Below are positions 1 through 9,034 of a stretch of DNA of 57,055 nt, piece after piece. Position 1 is the stretch's first letter. The number at the start of each line of letters is the position of its first letter. The stretch lies in contig BTRG01000009.1 of NCBI GenBank assembly GCA_036986275.1, positions 1 through 57,055 of the forward strand, given 5' to 3'. A model generated the notes under the pieces. It did not search any database. It was not told where the DNA came from and worked only from the letters and a program-made list of their open reading frames with translations. Origin of the DNA: BTRG01 sp036986275 (GTDB lineage: Bacteria > Pseudomonadota > Gammaproteobacteria > Acidiferrobacterales > SZUA-150). The position numbers and the translations under genes are program-made.

Positions 1-161
1 AGGCTGCTAAGAAAACAGCAAAGAAGACAGCAAAGAAAACAGCCCAGCCAGAAGAGATGTCTGAAGAGGTGGCTGCGGAAGAAAAGTCCGCGGAGGTTCC
101 GGCGGCTGCGGAAGAAAAGTCCGCGGAGGTTCCGGCGGCTGCGGAAGAAAAGTCTGAGTAG
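1..161 (+). CDS. rpsB: 30S ribosomal protein S2, C-terminal tail (5' part outside window)
   Basis: Only the last 52 codons are present. They do not show the S2 fold itself. What is visible is a low-complexity tail: three AKKT-type lysine/threonine/alanine repeats, then an acidic Glu/Ala/Pro part built on an 11-residue repeat (AAEEKSAEVPA), ending in a TAG stop at 159-161. The assignment rests on position: rpsB lies directly upstream of tsf in almost all bacteria, and Lys/Ala/Glu-rich C-terminal extensions of S2 occur in some Gammaproteobacteria. E. coli S2 has no such long tail. A histone-like or other Lys/Ala-rich protein cannot be excluded from the tail alone. Confidence 0.75.
   Translation, partial: AAKKTAKKTAKKTAQPEEMSEEVAAEEKSAEVPAAAEEKSAEVPAAAEEKSE
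72..154 (+). repeat. 33-bp in-frame tandem repeat in the rpsB tail
   Basis: A 33-bp unit starting gctgcggaagaaaagtccgc is repeated about 2.5 times (72-104, 105-137, and a partial copy from 138). The two complete copies look identical at the DNA level, so the duplication is recent or kept uniform. Each unit encodes 11 residues, AAEEKSAEVPA, so copy-number change would keep the reading frame. Confidence 0.9.
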
Positions 162-176
162 TTTTCCTGTTATGTT

Positions 177-198
177 AAGGGGTAGCATGCTGCCCCTT
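177..198 (+). terminator. Hairpin between rpsB and tsf (attenuator-like)
   Basis: AAGGGGTAG (177-185) pairs with CTGCCCCTT (190-198) around a CATG loop, a 9-bp stem with one G-U pair. It is followed only by a broken T-rich stretch (TTCGTTTCAATT), so full termination is unlikely. It lies 16 bases after the rpsB stop. A partial terminator or RNA-processing hairpin that lowers tsf relative to rpsB would fit; that role is inference. Confidence 0.5.
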
Positions 199-249
199 CG
201 TTTCAATTAATCCATTTTGTACTGATTATTACCGCAGGTGAGGTAGATC

Positions 250-1131
250 ATGGCGATTACAGCGTCTCAAGTTAAAGAGCTCCGGGAAATTACCGGTCTC
301 GGAATGATGGAATGCAAGCAGGCATTAACAGAAACCGATGGTGATATAGATGCTGCTATAGAAGTATTGCGCAAGAAGGCTGGAGCAAAGGTTGAGAAAA
401 AGGCGTCGCGTACGGCCGCTGAGGGCGCAATAGGTATTACAGTGAGTGGTGATAGAAAGTCAGCCGCCATGGTTGAAGTCAACTCAGAGACTGACTTCGT
501 TGCCAAGGGTGACGAGTTTATGTCATTTGCACAAGCTGTAGCCGAGACTATTGTTGTTGGTTGCCCAACAGATATTTCCGCCTTGCAGGAAATGCAGTTA
601 GTCGGTAGCAGCGATTCCGTTGCCAAGTCACTGGAAGCCATGGTAGTCAAGTTGGGTGAAAAAATGACTGTGCGCCGTTATAAAAATCTGAAAACTGATG
701 GCCACATTGGTAGCTATGTGCACGGTCGTAAGATTGGCGTCCTCGTTGAACTTGAAGGTGGAGATGATGTGCTGGCGAAAGATATCGCCATGCATATTGC
801 AGCTTTAAGTCCTGCTTATGTGAACAAGGACGATGTGCCTGCCGAGGTTGTGGATAAGGAAAAAGAGATCTTTTCTGCCCAGGCCAAGGAAAGCGGTAAG
901 GCGGATGAAATAATTGAAAAAATGGTTGTAGGACGTGTTAATAAATTTCTGAATGAAATTTGTTTGTTAGGTCAGCCCTTTGTCAAAGAACCCGATCTTA
1001 CTATTGAGAAGTTGCTTAAGGGTGCAGGCGCCAGTGTAGAGTCATTTATACGCTATGAAGTCGGTGAAGGTATAGAGAAGGCTGAGGATGATTTTGCTGC
1101 TGAAGTGATGGCCCAGGTCAAAGGCGGATAA
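250..1131 (+). CDS. tsf: Elongation factor Ts
   Basis: EF-Ts is the cytosolic nucleotide exchange factor that releases GDP from EF-Tu. The 293-residue protein has the family's usual bacterial length. The N-terminal UBA-like domain is clear (ITASQVKELREITGLGMMEC, residues 3-22), followed by the core domain with the TDFV signature at 81-84, whose Asp and Phe wedge into the Mg/GDP site of EF-Tu in the known complex. The ATG at 250 follows a GGTGAGG ribosome site about 8 bases upstream. It sits between rpsB and pyrH, the standard order. Nothing is truncated or odd. Confidence 0.98.
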   Translation: MAITASQVKELREITGLGMMECKQALTETDGDIDAAIEVLRKKAGAKVEKKASRTAAEGAIGITVSGDRKSAAMVEVNSETDFVAKGDEFMSFAQAVAETIVVGCPTDISALQEMQLVGSSDSVAKSLEAMVVKLGEKMTVRRYKNLKTDGHIGSYVHGRKIGVLVELEGGDDVLAKDIAMHIAALSPAYVNKDDVPAEVVDKEKEIFSAQAKESGKADEIIEKMVVGRVNKFLNEICLLGQPFVKEPDLTIEKLLKGAGASVESFIRYEVGEGIEKAEDDFAAEVMAQVKGG

Positions 1132-1152
1132 CAGGGCGAGCTTACATCTATC

Positions 1153-1869
1153 ATGACTGATCAGACAGCCTATAAACGTGTATTGCTTAAACTTAGCGGC
1201 GAAGCCCTGATGGGTGATGATGCCTTTGGTATCAATCATGATGTTTTGAAGCGTTTTACCACAGAACTCAAGTCCGTGTCTGATACCGGTGTACAGATGG
1301 CAATAGTGATAGGAGGAGGGAATCTGTTTCGCGGTGTCGCTTCAGCAACCAATGGCATGGACCGGCCTACCGCGGACTACATGGGTATGCTGGCAACAGT
1401 TATGAATGCTCTGGCTTTGGCTGATGCCTTGAAGCAACAGGACATGGCGGCTGTTGTGATGTCTGGTTTGCCTGTAGGTCCTGTTGCTGAGACCTATGAT
1501 CGGAATAAGGCGCTTAACTATCTGAATGACGGTGTAGCTGTGATTTTTGGCGCCGGTACAGGAAATCCGTTTTTTACCACAGACACTGCCGCCAGCTTAC
1601 GTGGGCTGGAAATTGATGCGGACGTCGTCTTTAAGGCTACCAAGGTAAATGGTGTATACGATAAAGATCCGATGAAGCACAGTGATGCAAAGCGCTATGA
1701 CACGCTGAGTTATGACGAGGTACTGGAAAAACGTCTTGCCGTAATGGATGCTACCGCCATTGCCCTGTGTCGTGATAATAATATGGTCTTGCGTGTATTG
1801 AGTATTAATGAGCAGGGGAGCTTATTGCGTGCCATCAGGGGCGGCGATGAGGGTACGATAGTAAAATAA
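1153..1869 (+). CDS. pyrH: UMP kinase
   Basis: PyrH phosphorylates UMP to UDP with ATP in pyrimidine nucleotide synthesis. It is a cytosolic hexamer of the amino-acid kinase superfamily, unrelated to P-loop UMP/CMP kinases. The 238 residues match the usual length (241 in E. coli). Visible marks are KLSGEALMG near residue 13, the glycine-rich IVIGGGNLFRG, and the DTAASLRGLEIDAD nucleotide-site region. The ATG follows the tsf stop by 21 bases with only a weak, distant ribosome site (AGGGCGAG), so it may depend on translation of tsf. Confidence 0.97.
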   Translation: MTDQTAYKRVLLKLSGEALMGDDAFGINHDVLKRFTTELKSVSDTGVQMAIVIGGGNLFRGVASATNGMDRPTADYMGMLATVMNALALADALKQQDMAAVVMSGLPVGPVAETYDRNKALNYLNDGVAVIFGAGTGNPFFTTDTAASLRGLEIDADVVFKATKVNGVYDKDPMKHSDAKRYDTLSYDEVLEKRLAVMDATAIALCRDNNMVLRVLSINEQGSLLRAIRGGDEGTIVK

Positions 1870-1906
1870 TACCTACTTAAGCAGATTAAGACTGGGGGAT
1901 TTTGAT

Positions 1907-2470
1907 ATGGATTCGCTAGATAGCATTATAAAGGATACAGAAGTCCGTATGGGGAAATCCATTGAGTCATTGGATGGTGACCTCGGGAAGGTACGTACAG
2001 GACGTGCCCATGCAAGTCTGTTAGATCATATCCTGGTTGATTATTATGGAACACCGACCCCAGTCAATCAGGTCGCCAGCATTTCCAGTAGTGATGCACG
2101 TACATTGACCGTGACGCCCTGGGAAAAAAATATGGTATCAGTAGTGGAAAAAGCCATTATTGAGTCAGATCTTGGAATTAACCCGGCAACAGCAGGCCAT
2201 GATATCCGCTTACCCATGCCTCCGCTTACAGAAGAGCGTCGTAAGGAGCTAGCCAAGCTAACAAAGAGCGAGGGTGAGAATGCCAAGATCGCAATCAGGA
2301 ATATCCGGCGTGATGCAAATAATCAATTGAAGGCGTTGCTTAAAGATAAAGACATTAGCGAAGATGATGACAAGCGTGCTGAAGATGTTGTGCAGAAACT
2401 CACCGATAAGTTTATTGCAGAAGTTGACAAGCATGTAAGTGAGAAGGAAAAAGATATTATGGAAATCTAG
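1907..2470 (+). CDS. frr: Ribosome recycling factor
   Basis: Frr, with EF-G, splits the post-termination ribosome so the subunits can be reused. The 187 residues match the family (185 in E. coli). The start region (SIIKDTEVRMGKSIESL) and the VRTGRAHASLLD stretch belong to domain I, the three-helix bundle; the PLTEERRKELAKL stretch and the basic RNIRRDANNQLK helix are strongly conserved. The ATG at 1907 has a GGGGG ribosome site about 8 bases upstream. It is the fourth gene of the rpsB-tsf-pyrH-frr set, so translation factors are expressed together. Confidence 0.98.
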   Translation: MDSLDSIIKDTEVRMGKSIESLDGDLGKVRTGRAHASLLDHILVDYYGTPTPVNQVASISSSDARTLTVTPWEKNMVSVVEKAIIESDLGINPATAGHDIRLPMPPLTEERRKELAKLTKSEGENAKIAIRNIRRDANNQLKALLKDKDISEDDDKRAEDVVQKLTDKFIAEVDKHVSEKEKDIMEI

Positions 2471-2542
2471 ACTAATGCCTGTAATGAAATCATAAAAACG
2501 TTGCTCGGTTCATCCATTATTATTAGTAGTTAACCAGAGACA

Positions 2543-3319
2543 ATGACGGACAGACAGAATAGCAGTACTAACGCCGGCATTCCTGAATATGGAGAATTGC
2601 CTCGACATGTAGCGATTATCATGGATGGTAATGGGCGTTGGGCCAGGAAAAAAGGTCTTCCTCGTATCGCCGGCCACCGCAAGGGTGTTGACATAGTCAG
2701 AGAGATAGTCGCGGTTTGCGGTGAAAAAGGCATACCCTATCTGACCCTGTTTGCATTCAGTAGTGAAAACTGGCGTCGTCCCAAGAAAGAAGTGCAGTTA
2801 TTGTTGGAGCTCTTTGTCACAGCCCTGAAAAAGGAAATAAAGAAACTGCATAAAAACAATGTCCGTTTCCAGGCTATTGGCGATGTTCATGCCTTCAATA
2901 AGAAAATTACCAATATAATAAACGAAGCCGAGACGCTTACAAAAAATAACACTGGACTCATGTTAACCATAGCCTTCAATTATGGTGGTCGATGGGACAT
3001 TGCACAGGCTACCGCTGAGGTTGCTCGCAGGGTTAAGGCGGGAGAAATTGATTCTGAATCTATTACCGAGGATACGCTGTTACCATACCTGAGCCTGGCA
3101 GGATTCCCTGATCCAGATCTCTTTATCCGTTCCGGCGGCGAGAAACGTATTAGTAATTTTCTATTATGGCAGTTGGCTTACTCCGAGCTTTATTTTACCA
3201 ACACACTCTGGCCGGATTTTGACCGGCAAGTATTTGATGACTCCCTGATATTTTACGCCAGTCGTCAGAGGCGATTTGGTTTTACTGGCGATCAAATTGA
3301 AACCACCAGACATGCTTAA
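2543..3319 (+). CDS. uppS: Isoprenyl transferase (undecaprenyl diphosphate synthase)
   Basis: UppS is the cis-prenyltransferase that builds C55 undecaprenyl diphosphate, the lipid carrier for peptidoglycan and O-antigen. At 258 residues it has the normal length. IIMDGNGRWA places the catalytic Asp at residue 28; the FSSENWRRP motif and the C-terminal FIRSGGEKRISNFLLWQLAY block, which binds isopentenyl diphosphate and holds the dimer, are intact. The first 18 residues are polar and probably disordered. The gene is the first of an envelope-lipid set and overlaps cdsA by 8 bases. Confidence 0.97.
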   Translation: MTDRQNSSTNAGIPEYGELPRHVAIIMDGNGRWARKKGLPRIAGHRKGVDIVREIVAVCGEKGIPYLTLFAFSSENWRRPKKEVQLLLELFVTALKKEIKKLHKNNVRFQAIGDVHAFNKKITNIINEAETLTKNNTGLMLTIAFNYGGRWDIAQATAEVARRVKAGEIDSESITEDTLLPYLSLAGFPDPDLFIRSGGEKRISNFLLWQLAYSELYFTNTLWPDFDRQVFDDSLIFYASRQRRFGFTGDQIETTRHA

Positions 3320-4145
3320 GCAACGCATACTTACCGGACTGCTGTTAGTTGGTATTATGCTGGCAGCAGTCTTCTATATGCCGGTATATGGCTTTGCCCT
3401 GGCGCTGGGTTCATTTGTTGCCGCAGCGGCCTGGGAGTGGAGTAAACTGGCCGGTTTACATACTACCGCCTGGCGGTTGCTGTATGTCGTCTTGATGTCT
3501 TGCATAGGCGCGTTGCTTATATATCTTCAGCAGTCTGGTTTATTGCCACCAATATATGTGGCAATTATTGGTACTTTCTGGTGGCTGGCTGTTTCCCTGG
3601 ATTTGCTGATGGCGCGCGAAAAGTCTTCTTTCTTTCTTTCTACTACGAAAACTAAGTTGGTTGCGGGCTGGTTCGTACTGCTGCCTGCATGGGTGAGTGC
3701 AACACCTATGAAGGCCGCGGATATCCATGCCCCGCTTTGGTTGTTGTTTCTCTTTAGTATCGTCGTGTTTGCGGATTCTGCTGCCTTCTTCACGGGAAAG
3801 GCTATTGGTCGCCACAAGCTGGCACCTTTCATTAGTCCAGGAAAAAGTATTGAAGGCGCAATCGGGGGTGCTACGGCGGCAATTCTACTGGCACTTGTGT
3901 TTGGTTTTGCGGTATGGGATTTCTCACTATTTCTGATTCTTATTCTAATATTATTAACAGTTATCACTGTGATCTTTTCTATTATTGGGGATTTATTTGA
4001 AAGTAAACTGAAACGTCTTGCAGGTACTAAGGATAGCGGTAGCATACTCCCTGGACATGGCGGTGTACTGGATAGAATTGATGCCTTTGTTGCCGCGACT
4101 CCTGTTTTTGCATCGGCTTGGATCATGATGGGGTCAAAGGCGTGA
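3312..4145 (+). CDS. cdsA: Phosphatidate cytidylyltransferase
   Basis: CdsA makes CDP-diacylglycerol from phosphatidate and CTP in the inner membrane, the branch point for all phospholipids. With the ATG at 3312, inside the end of uppS, the protein is 277 residues starting MLKQRILTG, the usual family start; an in-frame upstream ATG at 3276 would add 12 unconserved residues. Several hydrophobic helices fill the protein. The family signature spans about residues 231-257 (SKLKRLAGTKD, then GHGGVLDRID), with the Asp residues that bind metal and substrate. It overlaps uppS by 8 and dxr by 4 bases. Confidence 0.96.
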   Translation: MLKQRILTGLLLVGIMLAAVFYMPVYGFALALGSFVAAAAWEWSKLAGLHTTAWRLLYVVLMSCIGALLIYLQQSGLLPPIYVAIIGTFWWLAVSLDLLMAREKSSFFLSTTKTKLVAGWFVLLPAWVSATPMKAADIHAPLWLLFLFSIVVFADSAAFFTGKAIGRHKLAPFISPGKSIEGAIGGATAAILLALVFGFAVWDFSLFLILILILLTVITVIFSIIGDLFESKLKRLAGTKDSGSILPGHGGVLDRIDAFVAATPVFASAWIMMGSKA

Positions 4146-5368
4146 GCAAGAATCTCGATAACATTTCTCACGGCGTAACAGTGCTGGGTTCTACCGGTTC
4201 CATTGGTATTAGCACGCTGGATGTTATATCAAGGCATTCGCACCAGTTTCATGTTGTAGCATTGACTGCCCATACACAGTGGCAGCGCATGTTGCAACAA
4301 TGTCGCGATTATAACCCTGAATTGGCTGTGATGCTGAATAACGATGCTGCAGATCAATTACAAAAGGCAATTCATTCTGAGGGCCTTTCTGTAACTGTTC
4401 TTGCGGGAACTGAAGGCTTGGAGCAGGCGGCAACACATCCCCGGTCCCGGAGTGTAATGGCGGCTATTGTTGGGGCCGCAGGTTTATTACCCAGCCTTGC
4501 AGCGGTTAAGGCCGGCAAGAGGGTACTGTTGGCCAATAAAGAGCCGCTGGTTATGTGTGGCCATATATTTATTGATGAGGCTATCCAGTCCGGTGCGCTA
4601 GTGTTGCCTATCGACAGTGAGCACAATGCTATTTTTCAGTGCATGCCAAATGGTTACCAGACTGGCACACCTGCTCGAGGTATTAAGAAAATATTGCTAA
4701 CAGGTTCAGGCGGGCCATTTAGAGAGAAATCAAAAGATGAATTAAGTTCTGTTACACCCGCACAGGCCTGTGCGCATCCAAACTGGGTGATGGGGAAGAA
4801 GATTTCGGTTGATTCAGCCACGATGATGAACAAGGGGTTGGAACTTATTGAGGCCTGTTGGCTATTTGCGACGACACCGGAATCGATACAGATCTTAGTG
4901 CACCCGCAAAGTGTTATTCATTCCATGGTGGAGTACCTGGATGGATCAGTGTTGGCACAACTAGGTAACCCGGATATGCGTACGCCGATAGCGCATGCCC
5001 TGGCCTGGCCAGAAAGAATTGAGGCTGGTGTAGCGAGTTTGGATTTGCTCAGCATCGGCCGGCTTGACTTCAAGGAGCCAGATTATAAATTGTTTCCCTG
5101 TTTACATCTTGCCCGGCAGGCCATCGATCAGGGTGGAACCATCCCAGTAGTGCTCAATGCAGCCAATGAAGTGGCAGTACAGTCATTTCTGGATGGCAAT
5201 ATATTATTTACGGACATCCCTGTAATTATCGAGAAGTCCCTTTCTGATGCCAAACAACAGGATGCAAATACTATAAAGAGTATTTTAAATGTCGATGCGA
5301 AGACAAGAAGTTTTGCACTGGAAATTGTTTCCAGCATGGCTGCATCTAGCAAAAGGAATGCAAGGTAA
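4142..5368 (+). CDS. dxr: 1-deoxy-D-xylulose 5-phosphate reductoisomerase
   Basis: Dxr converts DXP to 2-C-methyl-D-erythritol 4-phosphate with NADPH, the committed step of the MEP isoprenoid pathway that feeds UppS. I place the start at GTG 4142, which overlaps the cdsA stop as GTGA and has GGGG upstream, giving 408 residues; an ATG at 4118 would add 8 residues inside cdsA. The NADPH motif LGSTGSIG lies at about 15-22. The metal/substrate site PIDSEHNAIFQ and the NKGLELIEACWLF helix carry the acidic ligands. NPDMRTPIAHALAWP is also conserved. It overlaps rseP by one base. Confidence 0.95.
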   Translation: MSKNLDNISHGVTVLGSTGSIGISTLDVISRHSHQFHVVALTAHTQWQRMLQQCRDYNPELAVMLNNDAADQLQKAIHSEGLSVTVLAGTEGLEQAATHPRSRSVMAAIVGAAGLLPSLAAVKAGKRVLLANKEPLVMCGHIFIDEAIQSGALVLPIDSEHNAIFQCMPNGYQTGTPARGIKKILLTGSGGPFREKSKDELSSVTPAQACAHPNWVMGKKISVDSATMMNKGLELIEACWLFATTPESIQILVHPQSVIHSMVEYLDGSVLAQLGNPDMRTPIAHALAWPERIEAGVASLDLLSIGRLDFKEPDYKLFPCLHLARQAIDQGGTIPVVLNAANEVAVQSFLDGNILFTDIPVIIEKSLSDAKQQDANTIKSILNVDAKTRSFALEIVSSMAASSKRNAR

Positions 5369-6726
5369 TGAGTATCTTGATCTCCGTACTGGCATTTATT
5401 GTCGCACTCAGCATCCTGGTGGCTGTGCATGAGTTTGGACATTTTTGGGTAGCCCGCTCATTGGGTGTAAAGGTGTTGCGTTTTTCAATCGGTTTTGGTA
5501 AGCCGATCTGGTCGATTCGACTCAAGCGTGATGATACCGAATTTGCAATAGGCGCCTGGCCACTGGGTGGTTATGTCAAAATGCTTGATGAGCGAGAAGG
5601 AGATGTCGCCGCAGCGGATCAGTCACGCGCCTTTAATCGACAGAGCCTTGTTACCAAATCCGCTATCGTTGTGGCAGGACCCGCTTTTAATTTTATTTTT
5701 GCCATCCTTGCTTACTGGAGTTTGTATATTACGGGTATTGAAGACATAACACCTGTAGTAGACAAGGTAGTGAATAAATCAATTGCCGGGACGGCGGGTT
5801 TCAAAAAAGGAGATACGCTGGTTCGAATTGATGGCAATGAAGTGCTGGGATGGCAACAACATCGCCTGTATTTATTGGATAAAGCACTGGACAGGGAAAC
5901 TGTGGAGTTTGTTGTTGATGATGTATACGGTCAGCGTACACAACGTCTGGTTGATCTTTCGCAAATAGATATTGGTCGCTCAAACATCAGTGTATTGGGG
6001 AGCGGCATGGGTATGTATGCCTATTTTCCAGAGTTGTTGGCCGTTGCGGGACAAGTGGAAGCGGGTCCGGCGAAAAGGGCAGGTATGCTAGCAGGAGACA
6101 GTATTGTTTCTATCGATGGGCAAAAGACTGAAAAGTGGCTGGATCTTGTTGAGCTCATCAGTAGCCGCCCTAACAAGCAGACAGTCATTGTTGTCGAGAG
6201 GAATGGAGAAAGGCATACCTTGTCTATAACGCCGAGTGCAATCAAGTCAGGTGATGAAACGATTGGCCGTATTGGTATACGTCCTTTGATTCCCGAATTT
6301 CCGGAAAATCGAAAAGTAACAATTACTTATAATACGTTGGATGCCTTGGCGTATTCGGTGCGTGATACCTGGGTGATGAGCAAGCTTACGCTTAAAATAT
6401 TGTACAAAATGATATTGCAAGAAGTGTCTACCAGAAATATCAGTGGCCCTATTACTATCGCGCAATATGCAGGATATTCGGCCAAGCTGGGGTTGGATCG
6501 CTTTGTTTTATTTCTGGCGGTTGTGAGCATTAGCCTGGGTGTATTAAATCTTCTGCCTATTCCTGTGCTGGATGGCGGGCACCTACTCTTTTATATTGGC
6601 GAGAGCATTAAGGGTAGCCCCTTTTCAGAAACAGTGATGCTACGTGGACAGCAGGTGGGCATGCTGCTGCTGGGTTCGTTAATGATACTGGCTTTCTATA
6701 ATGATTTTCTAAGATTATTTTATTAA
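5368..6726 (+). CDS. rseP: Site-2 zinc metalloprotease RseP
   Basis: RseP cuts the anti-sigma factor RseA within the inner membrane after a first cut by DegS, so releasing sigma-E, and also removes signal-peptide remnants. The 452 residues match E. coli RseP (450). The first membrane helix holds HEFGH (His21, Glu22, His25), and the third zinc ligand is in VLDGGH at Asp402. Between them lie two PDZ domains. Its cognate RseA and sigma-E are encoded in this window at 48057-49246, so both ends of the pathway are present. The TAATG junction with dxr suggests coupling. Confidence 0.97.
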   Translation: MSILISVLAFIVALSILVAVHEFGHFWVARSLGVKVLRFSIGFGKPIWSIRLKRDDTEFAIGAWPLGGYVKMLDEREGDVAAADQSRAFNRQSLVTKSAIVVAGPAFNFIFAILAYWSLYITGIEDITPVVDKVVNKSIAGTAGFKKGDTLVRIDGNEVLGWQQHRLYLLDKALDRETVEFVVDDVYGQRTQRLVDLSQIDIGRSNISVLGSGMGMYAYFPELLAVAGQVEAGPAKRAGMLAGDSIVSIDGQKTEKWLDLVELISSRPNKQTVIVVERNGERHTLSITPSAIKSGDETIGRIGIRPLIPEFPENRKVTITYNTLDALAYSVRDTWVMSKLTLKILYKMILQEVSTRNISGPITIAQYAGYSAKLGLDRFVLFLAVVSISLGVLNLLPIPVLDGGHLLFYIGESIKGSPFSETVMLRGQQVGMLLLGSLMILAFYNDFLRLFY

Positions 6727-6742
6727 TTAAAGTATTTACATA

Positions 6743-9034
6743 ATGATAAGAAGTATATTGCTCATTGCATGTTTTATGATTTCGACGCTTGTATATGGTG
6801 AACAAGGCACTTTAATAAAGGATATAAAAGTTGAGGGGCTTCAGCGTATTGCGCCCGGTACGGTCTTTAATTATTTACCCATAAAGGTAGGTGACAGGCT
6901 AACAGAAAATAGCGCACAAAATGGAATACGCACTCTCTATAAAACGGGATTTTTCTCGGATATACAGTTAAAACGCGACGCTGGTGTGTTGATTGTTGTT
7001 GTCCGGGAGCGACCTTCTATCAACTCCATTACAATTACAGGATCCAGCGATATAAGCGAAGAAGATCTGAAGGCAGGGTTAAAAAATGTAGGACTGGCAG
7101 AAGGACGGGTCTTCAACCGCTCTTTGCTGGAAAAGATAGAGAATGAACTCAAGCGGCAATACTTTAGTCGTGGAAGGTATTCAGTCAAAGTTGAGACTAC
7201 GGTTACTCCTTTGGAAAGGAATCGCGTATCAATTATTATTGATGTTAAAGAAGGTTTGGTCGCTAAAATCAGAGAAATAGGTATTGTTGGAAATAAGGCA
7301 TTTGATGAAGATGACATAGTAGATGAAATGTCATTATCTGAGCCAGGGTACTTTACTTTTCTGACTCGCAATGATCAGTATTCACGGGAAAAACTGGTTG
7401 GTGATCAGGAAGCAATTAAAAATCTGTATCGAAATAATGGCTATGTAGAATTTAATATTGAGTCTACACAGGTATCTATTAGTCCTGATAAGGAAAGTAT
7501 ATATATTACGCTTAATTTACTTGAAGGTAAAAAGTACAAGGTTACGGGTTACAAGATAGCAGGGAAGGAAACAGTCCCACACAGTGAGCTGGATAAACTG
7601 ATTCAAATTAAGGCCGGTGACGTATATTCCAGAAAGAAAGTTAACGATTCCGTTAAGGCAATTACAGACTATCTGGGCAGGAAAGGCTATGCCTTTGCAA
7701 ATGTGAACCCTATCCCCGATCTGAACAAAGATAATGGTGAGGTAACATTTACTTTTTTTGTGGATCCTGGGAAGAGAGTATACGTCAGGAGAATAAATTT
7801 TTTTGGTAATGCGGTAACGAAGGATGAAGTTTTGCGACGTGAGATGCGTCAGTTGGAAGGTGCCTGGTTCTCTACTGATTATGTTAATAGATCGCGTGTA
7901 AGATTACAGCGATTGGGATTCTTCGATTCTGTCAATATAGAAACACCACAGGTAACAGGCACTTCAGATCAAATAGATGTGAATGTAACAGTAGTAGAGA
8001 GACCTACAGGAAACCTGTTATTTGGTGTAGGCTACTCTGATCTGGATGGGCCTCTGGTAAATGGGAGCATTACGGAAAGCAATCTCTTTGGTACTGGTAA
8101 AGAGCTCAGGGCAAGTTTTAATAACAGCTCATCTACCAAGTATGTTAACTTGCGTTATGTCAATCCGTATTATACACAGAGCGGTATACTTAGGGGTTTT
8201 AACATCTTTGCCAGAGAGGTAGATGCCGCTAGAGCCAATACAGCACCCTACGTATTATCAAGCGCAGGTGCGGGTACCTTTTTTAGATTCCCGATCAGTG
8301 AAAAGCGGTCTTTGCGGGCGGGATTGTCGGTTGAGAAAAATTCGATTACCGTGGGGGAAGGCGATTCCGGTGCTCAGGTGGCCCAGGATTTTGTCGAAAC
8401 ATATGGTGAAAGTAATATTATATTAAAGTCAACGCTGGGCTGGTCCTATGACTCCCTAAACAGCGCAATCTTTCCAGTATCAGGTACCCTGCAACGTATT
8501 ACTATTGAGGTCTCTGTTCCGGGTAGTGAGTTGGAGTATTACAAAGCGAATTATATATTTGGGCAATATATTCCAATCATCGGCAATATTACCTTCAGGA
8601 TGAAGGGTGAGCTAGATTACGGTGATGGCTATGGCGGTACAGAGGCCCTGCCCTTCTATAAAAACTATTTTGCCGGAGGTAGCAATACGGTACGCGGGTA
8701 TCGCTCCAGATATATGGGTCCAAGGGATGAAAATACCGATCAGCCCATAGGTGGCAGTTCCCGGATACTGGGTAATCTGGAGTTGTTTTTCCCGCTTCCA
8801 GGTGCCGATCCCGAGAATAAGGCCATGCGCTTGAGCTTATTTGCTGATGCCGGTATGGTTTACGGTCCAGAGGAAAAGATCGATACTACGATCATTCGGT
8901 ATTCGGCAGGCATGGCCTTAACCTGGTTCTCGCCCATTGGACCCTTGAGCCTCAGCTATGGTGTCCCTCTGAATGACGAGCCGGATGACAAGACAGAGAA
9001 ATTTCAATTTACCATTGGTGTGCCATTACGATAA
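6743..9034 (+). CDS. bamA: Outer membrane protein assembly factor BamA
   Basis: BamA is the core of the BAM complex that folds beta-barrel proteins into the outer membrane. The protein has 763 residues: a signal peptide (about 1-19, ending VYG-E), five POTRA domains (about 22-420), then a 16-strand Omp85 barrel. The loop-6 signature reads VRGY at 650-653. BamA of E. coli is 810 residues, so this is a slightly short member. The last residues are FTIGVPLR, without the usual terminal aromatic. The gene follows rseP by 16 bases and overlaps skp by one base, the common gammaproteobacterial order. Confidence 0.97.
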   Translation: MIRSILLIACFMISTLVYGEQGTLIKDIKVEGLQRIAPGTVFNYLPIKVGDRLTENSAQNGIRTLYKTGFFSDIQLKRDAGVLIVVVRERPSINSITITGSSDISEEDLKAGLKNVGLAEGRVFNRSLLEKIENELKRQYFSRGRYSVKVETTVTPLERNRVSIIIDVKEGLVAKIREIGIVGNKAFDEDDIVDEMSLSEPGYFTFLTRNDQYSREKLVGDQEAIKNLYRNNGYVEFNIESTQVSISPDKESIYITLNLLEGKKYKVTGYKIAGKETVPHSELDKLIQIKAGDVYSRKKVNDSVKAITDYLGRKGYAFANVNPIPDLNKDNGEVTFTFFVDPGKRVYVRRINFFGNAVTKDEVLRREMRQLEGAWFSTDYVNRSRVRLQRLGFFDSVNIETPQVTGTSDQIDVNVTVVERPTGNLLFGVGYSDLDGPLVNGSITESNLFGTGKELRASFNNSSSTKYVNLRYVNPYYTQSGILRGFNIFAREVDAARANTAPYVLSSAGAGTFFRFPISEKRSLRAGLSVEKNSITVGEGDSGAQVAQDFVETYGESNIILKSTLGWSYDSLNSAIFPVSGTLQRITIEVSVPGSELEYYKANYIFGQYIPIIGNITFRMKGELDYGDGYGGTEALPFYKNYFAGGSNTVRGYRSRYMGPRDENTDQPIGGSSRILGNLELFFPLPGADPENKAMRLSLFADAGMVYGPEEKIDTTIIRYSAGMALTWFSPIGPLSLSYGVPLNDEPDDKTEKFQFTIGVPLR

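Noticed and set aside
3527..4171. 214-codon frame on the - strand inside cdsA and dxr
   Set aside because: It lies opposite clearly conserved cdsA, including its signature, and its sequence resembles no protein; a shadow frame.
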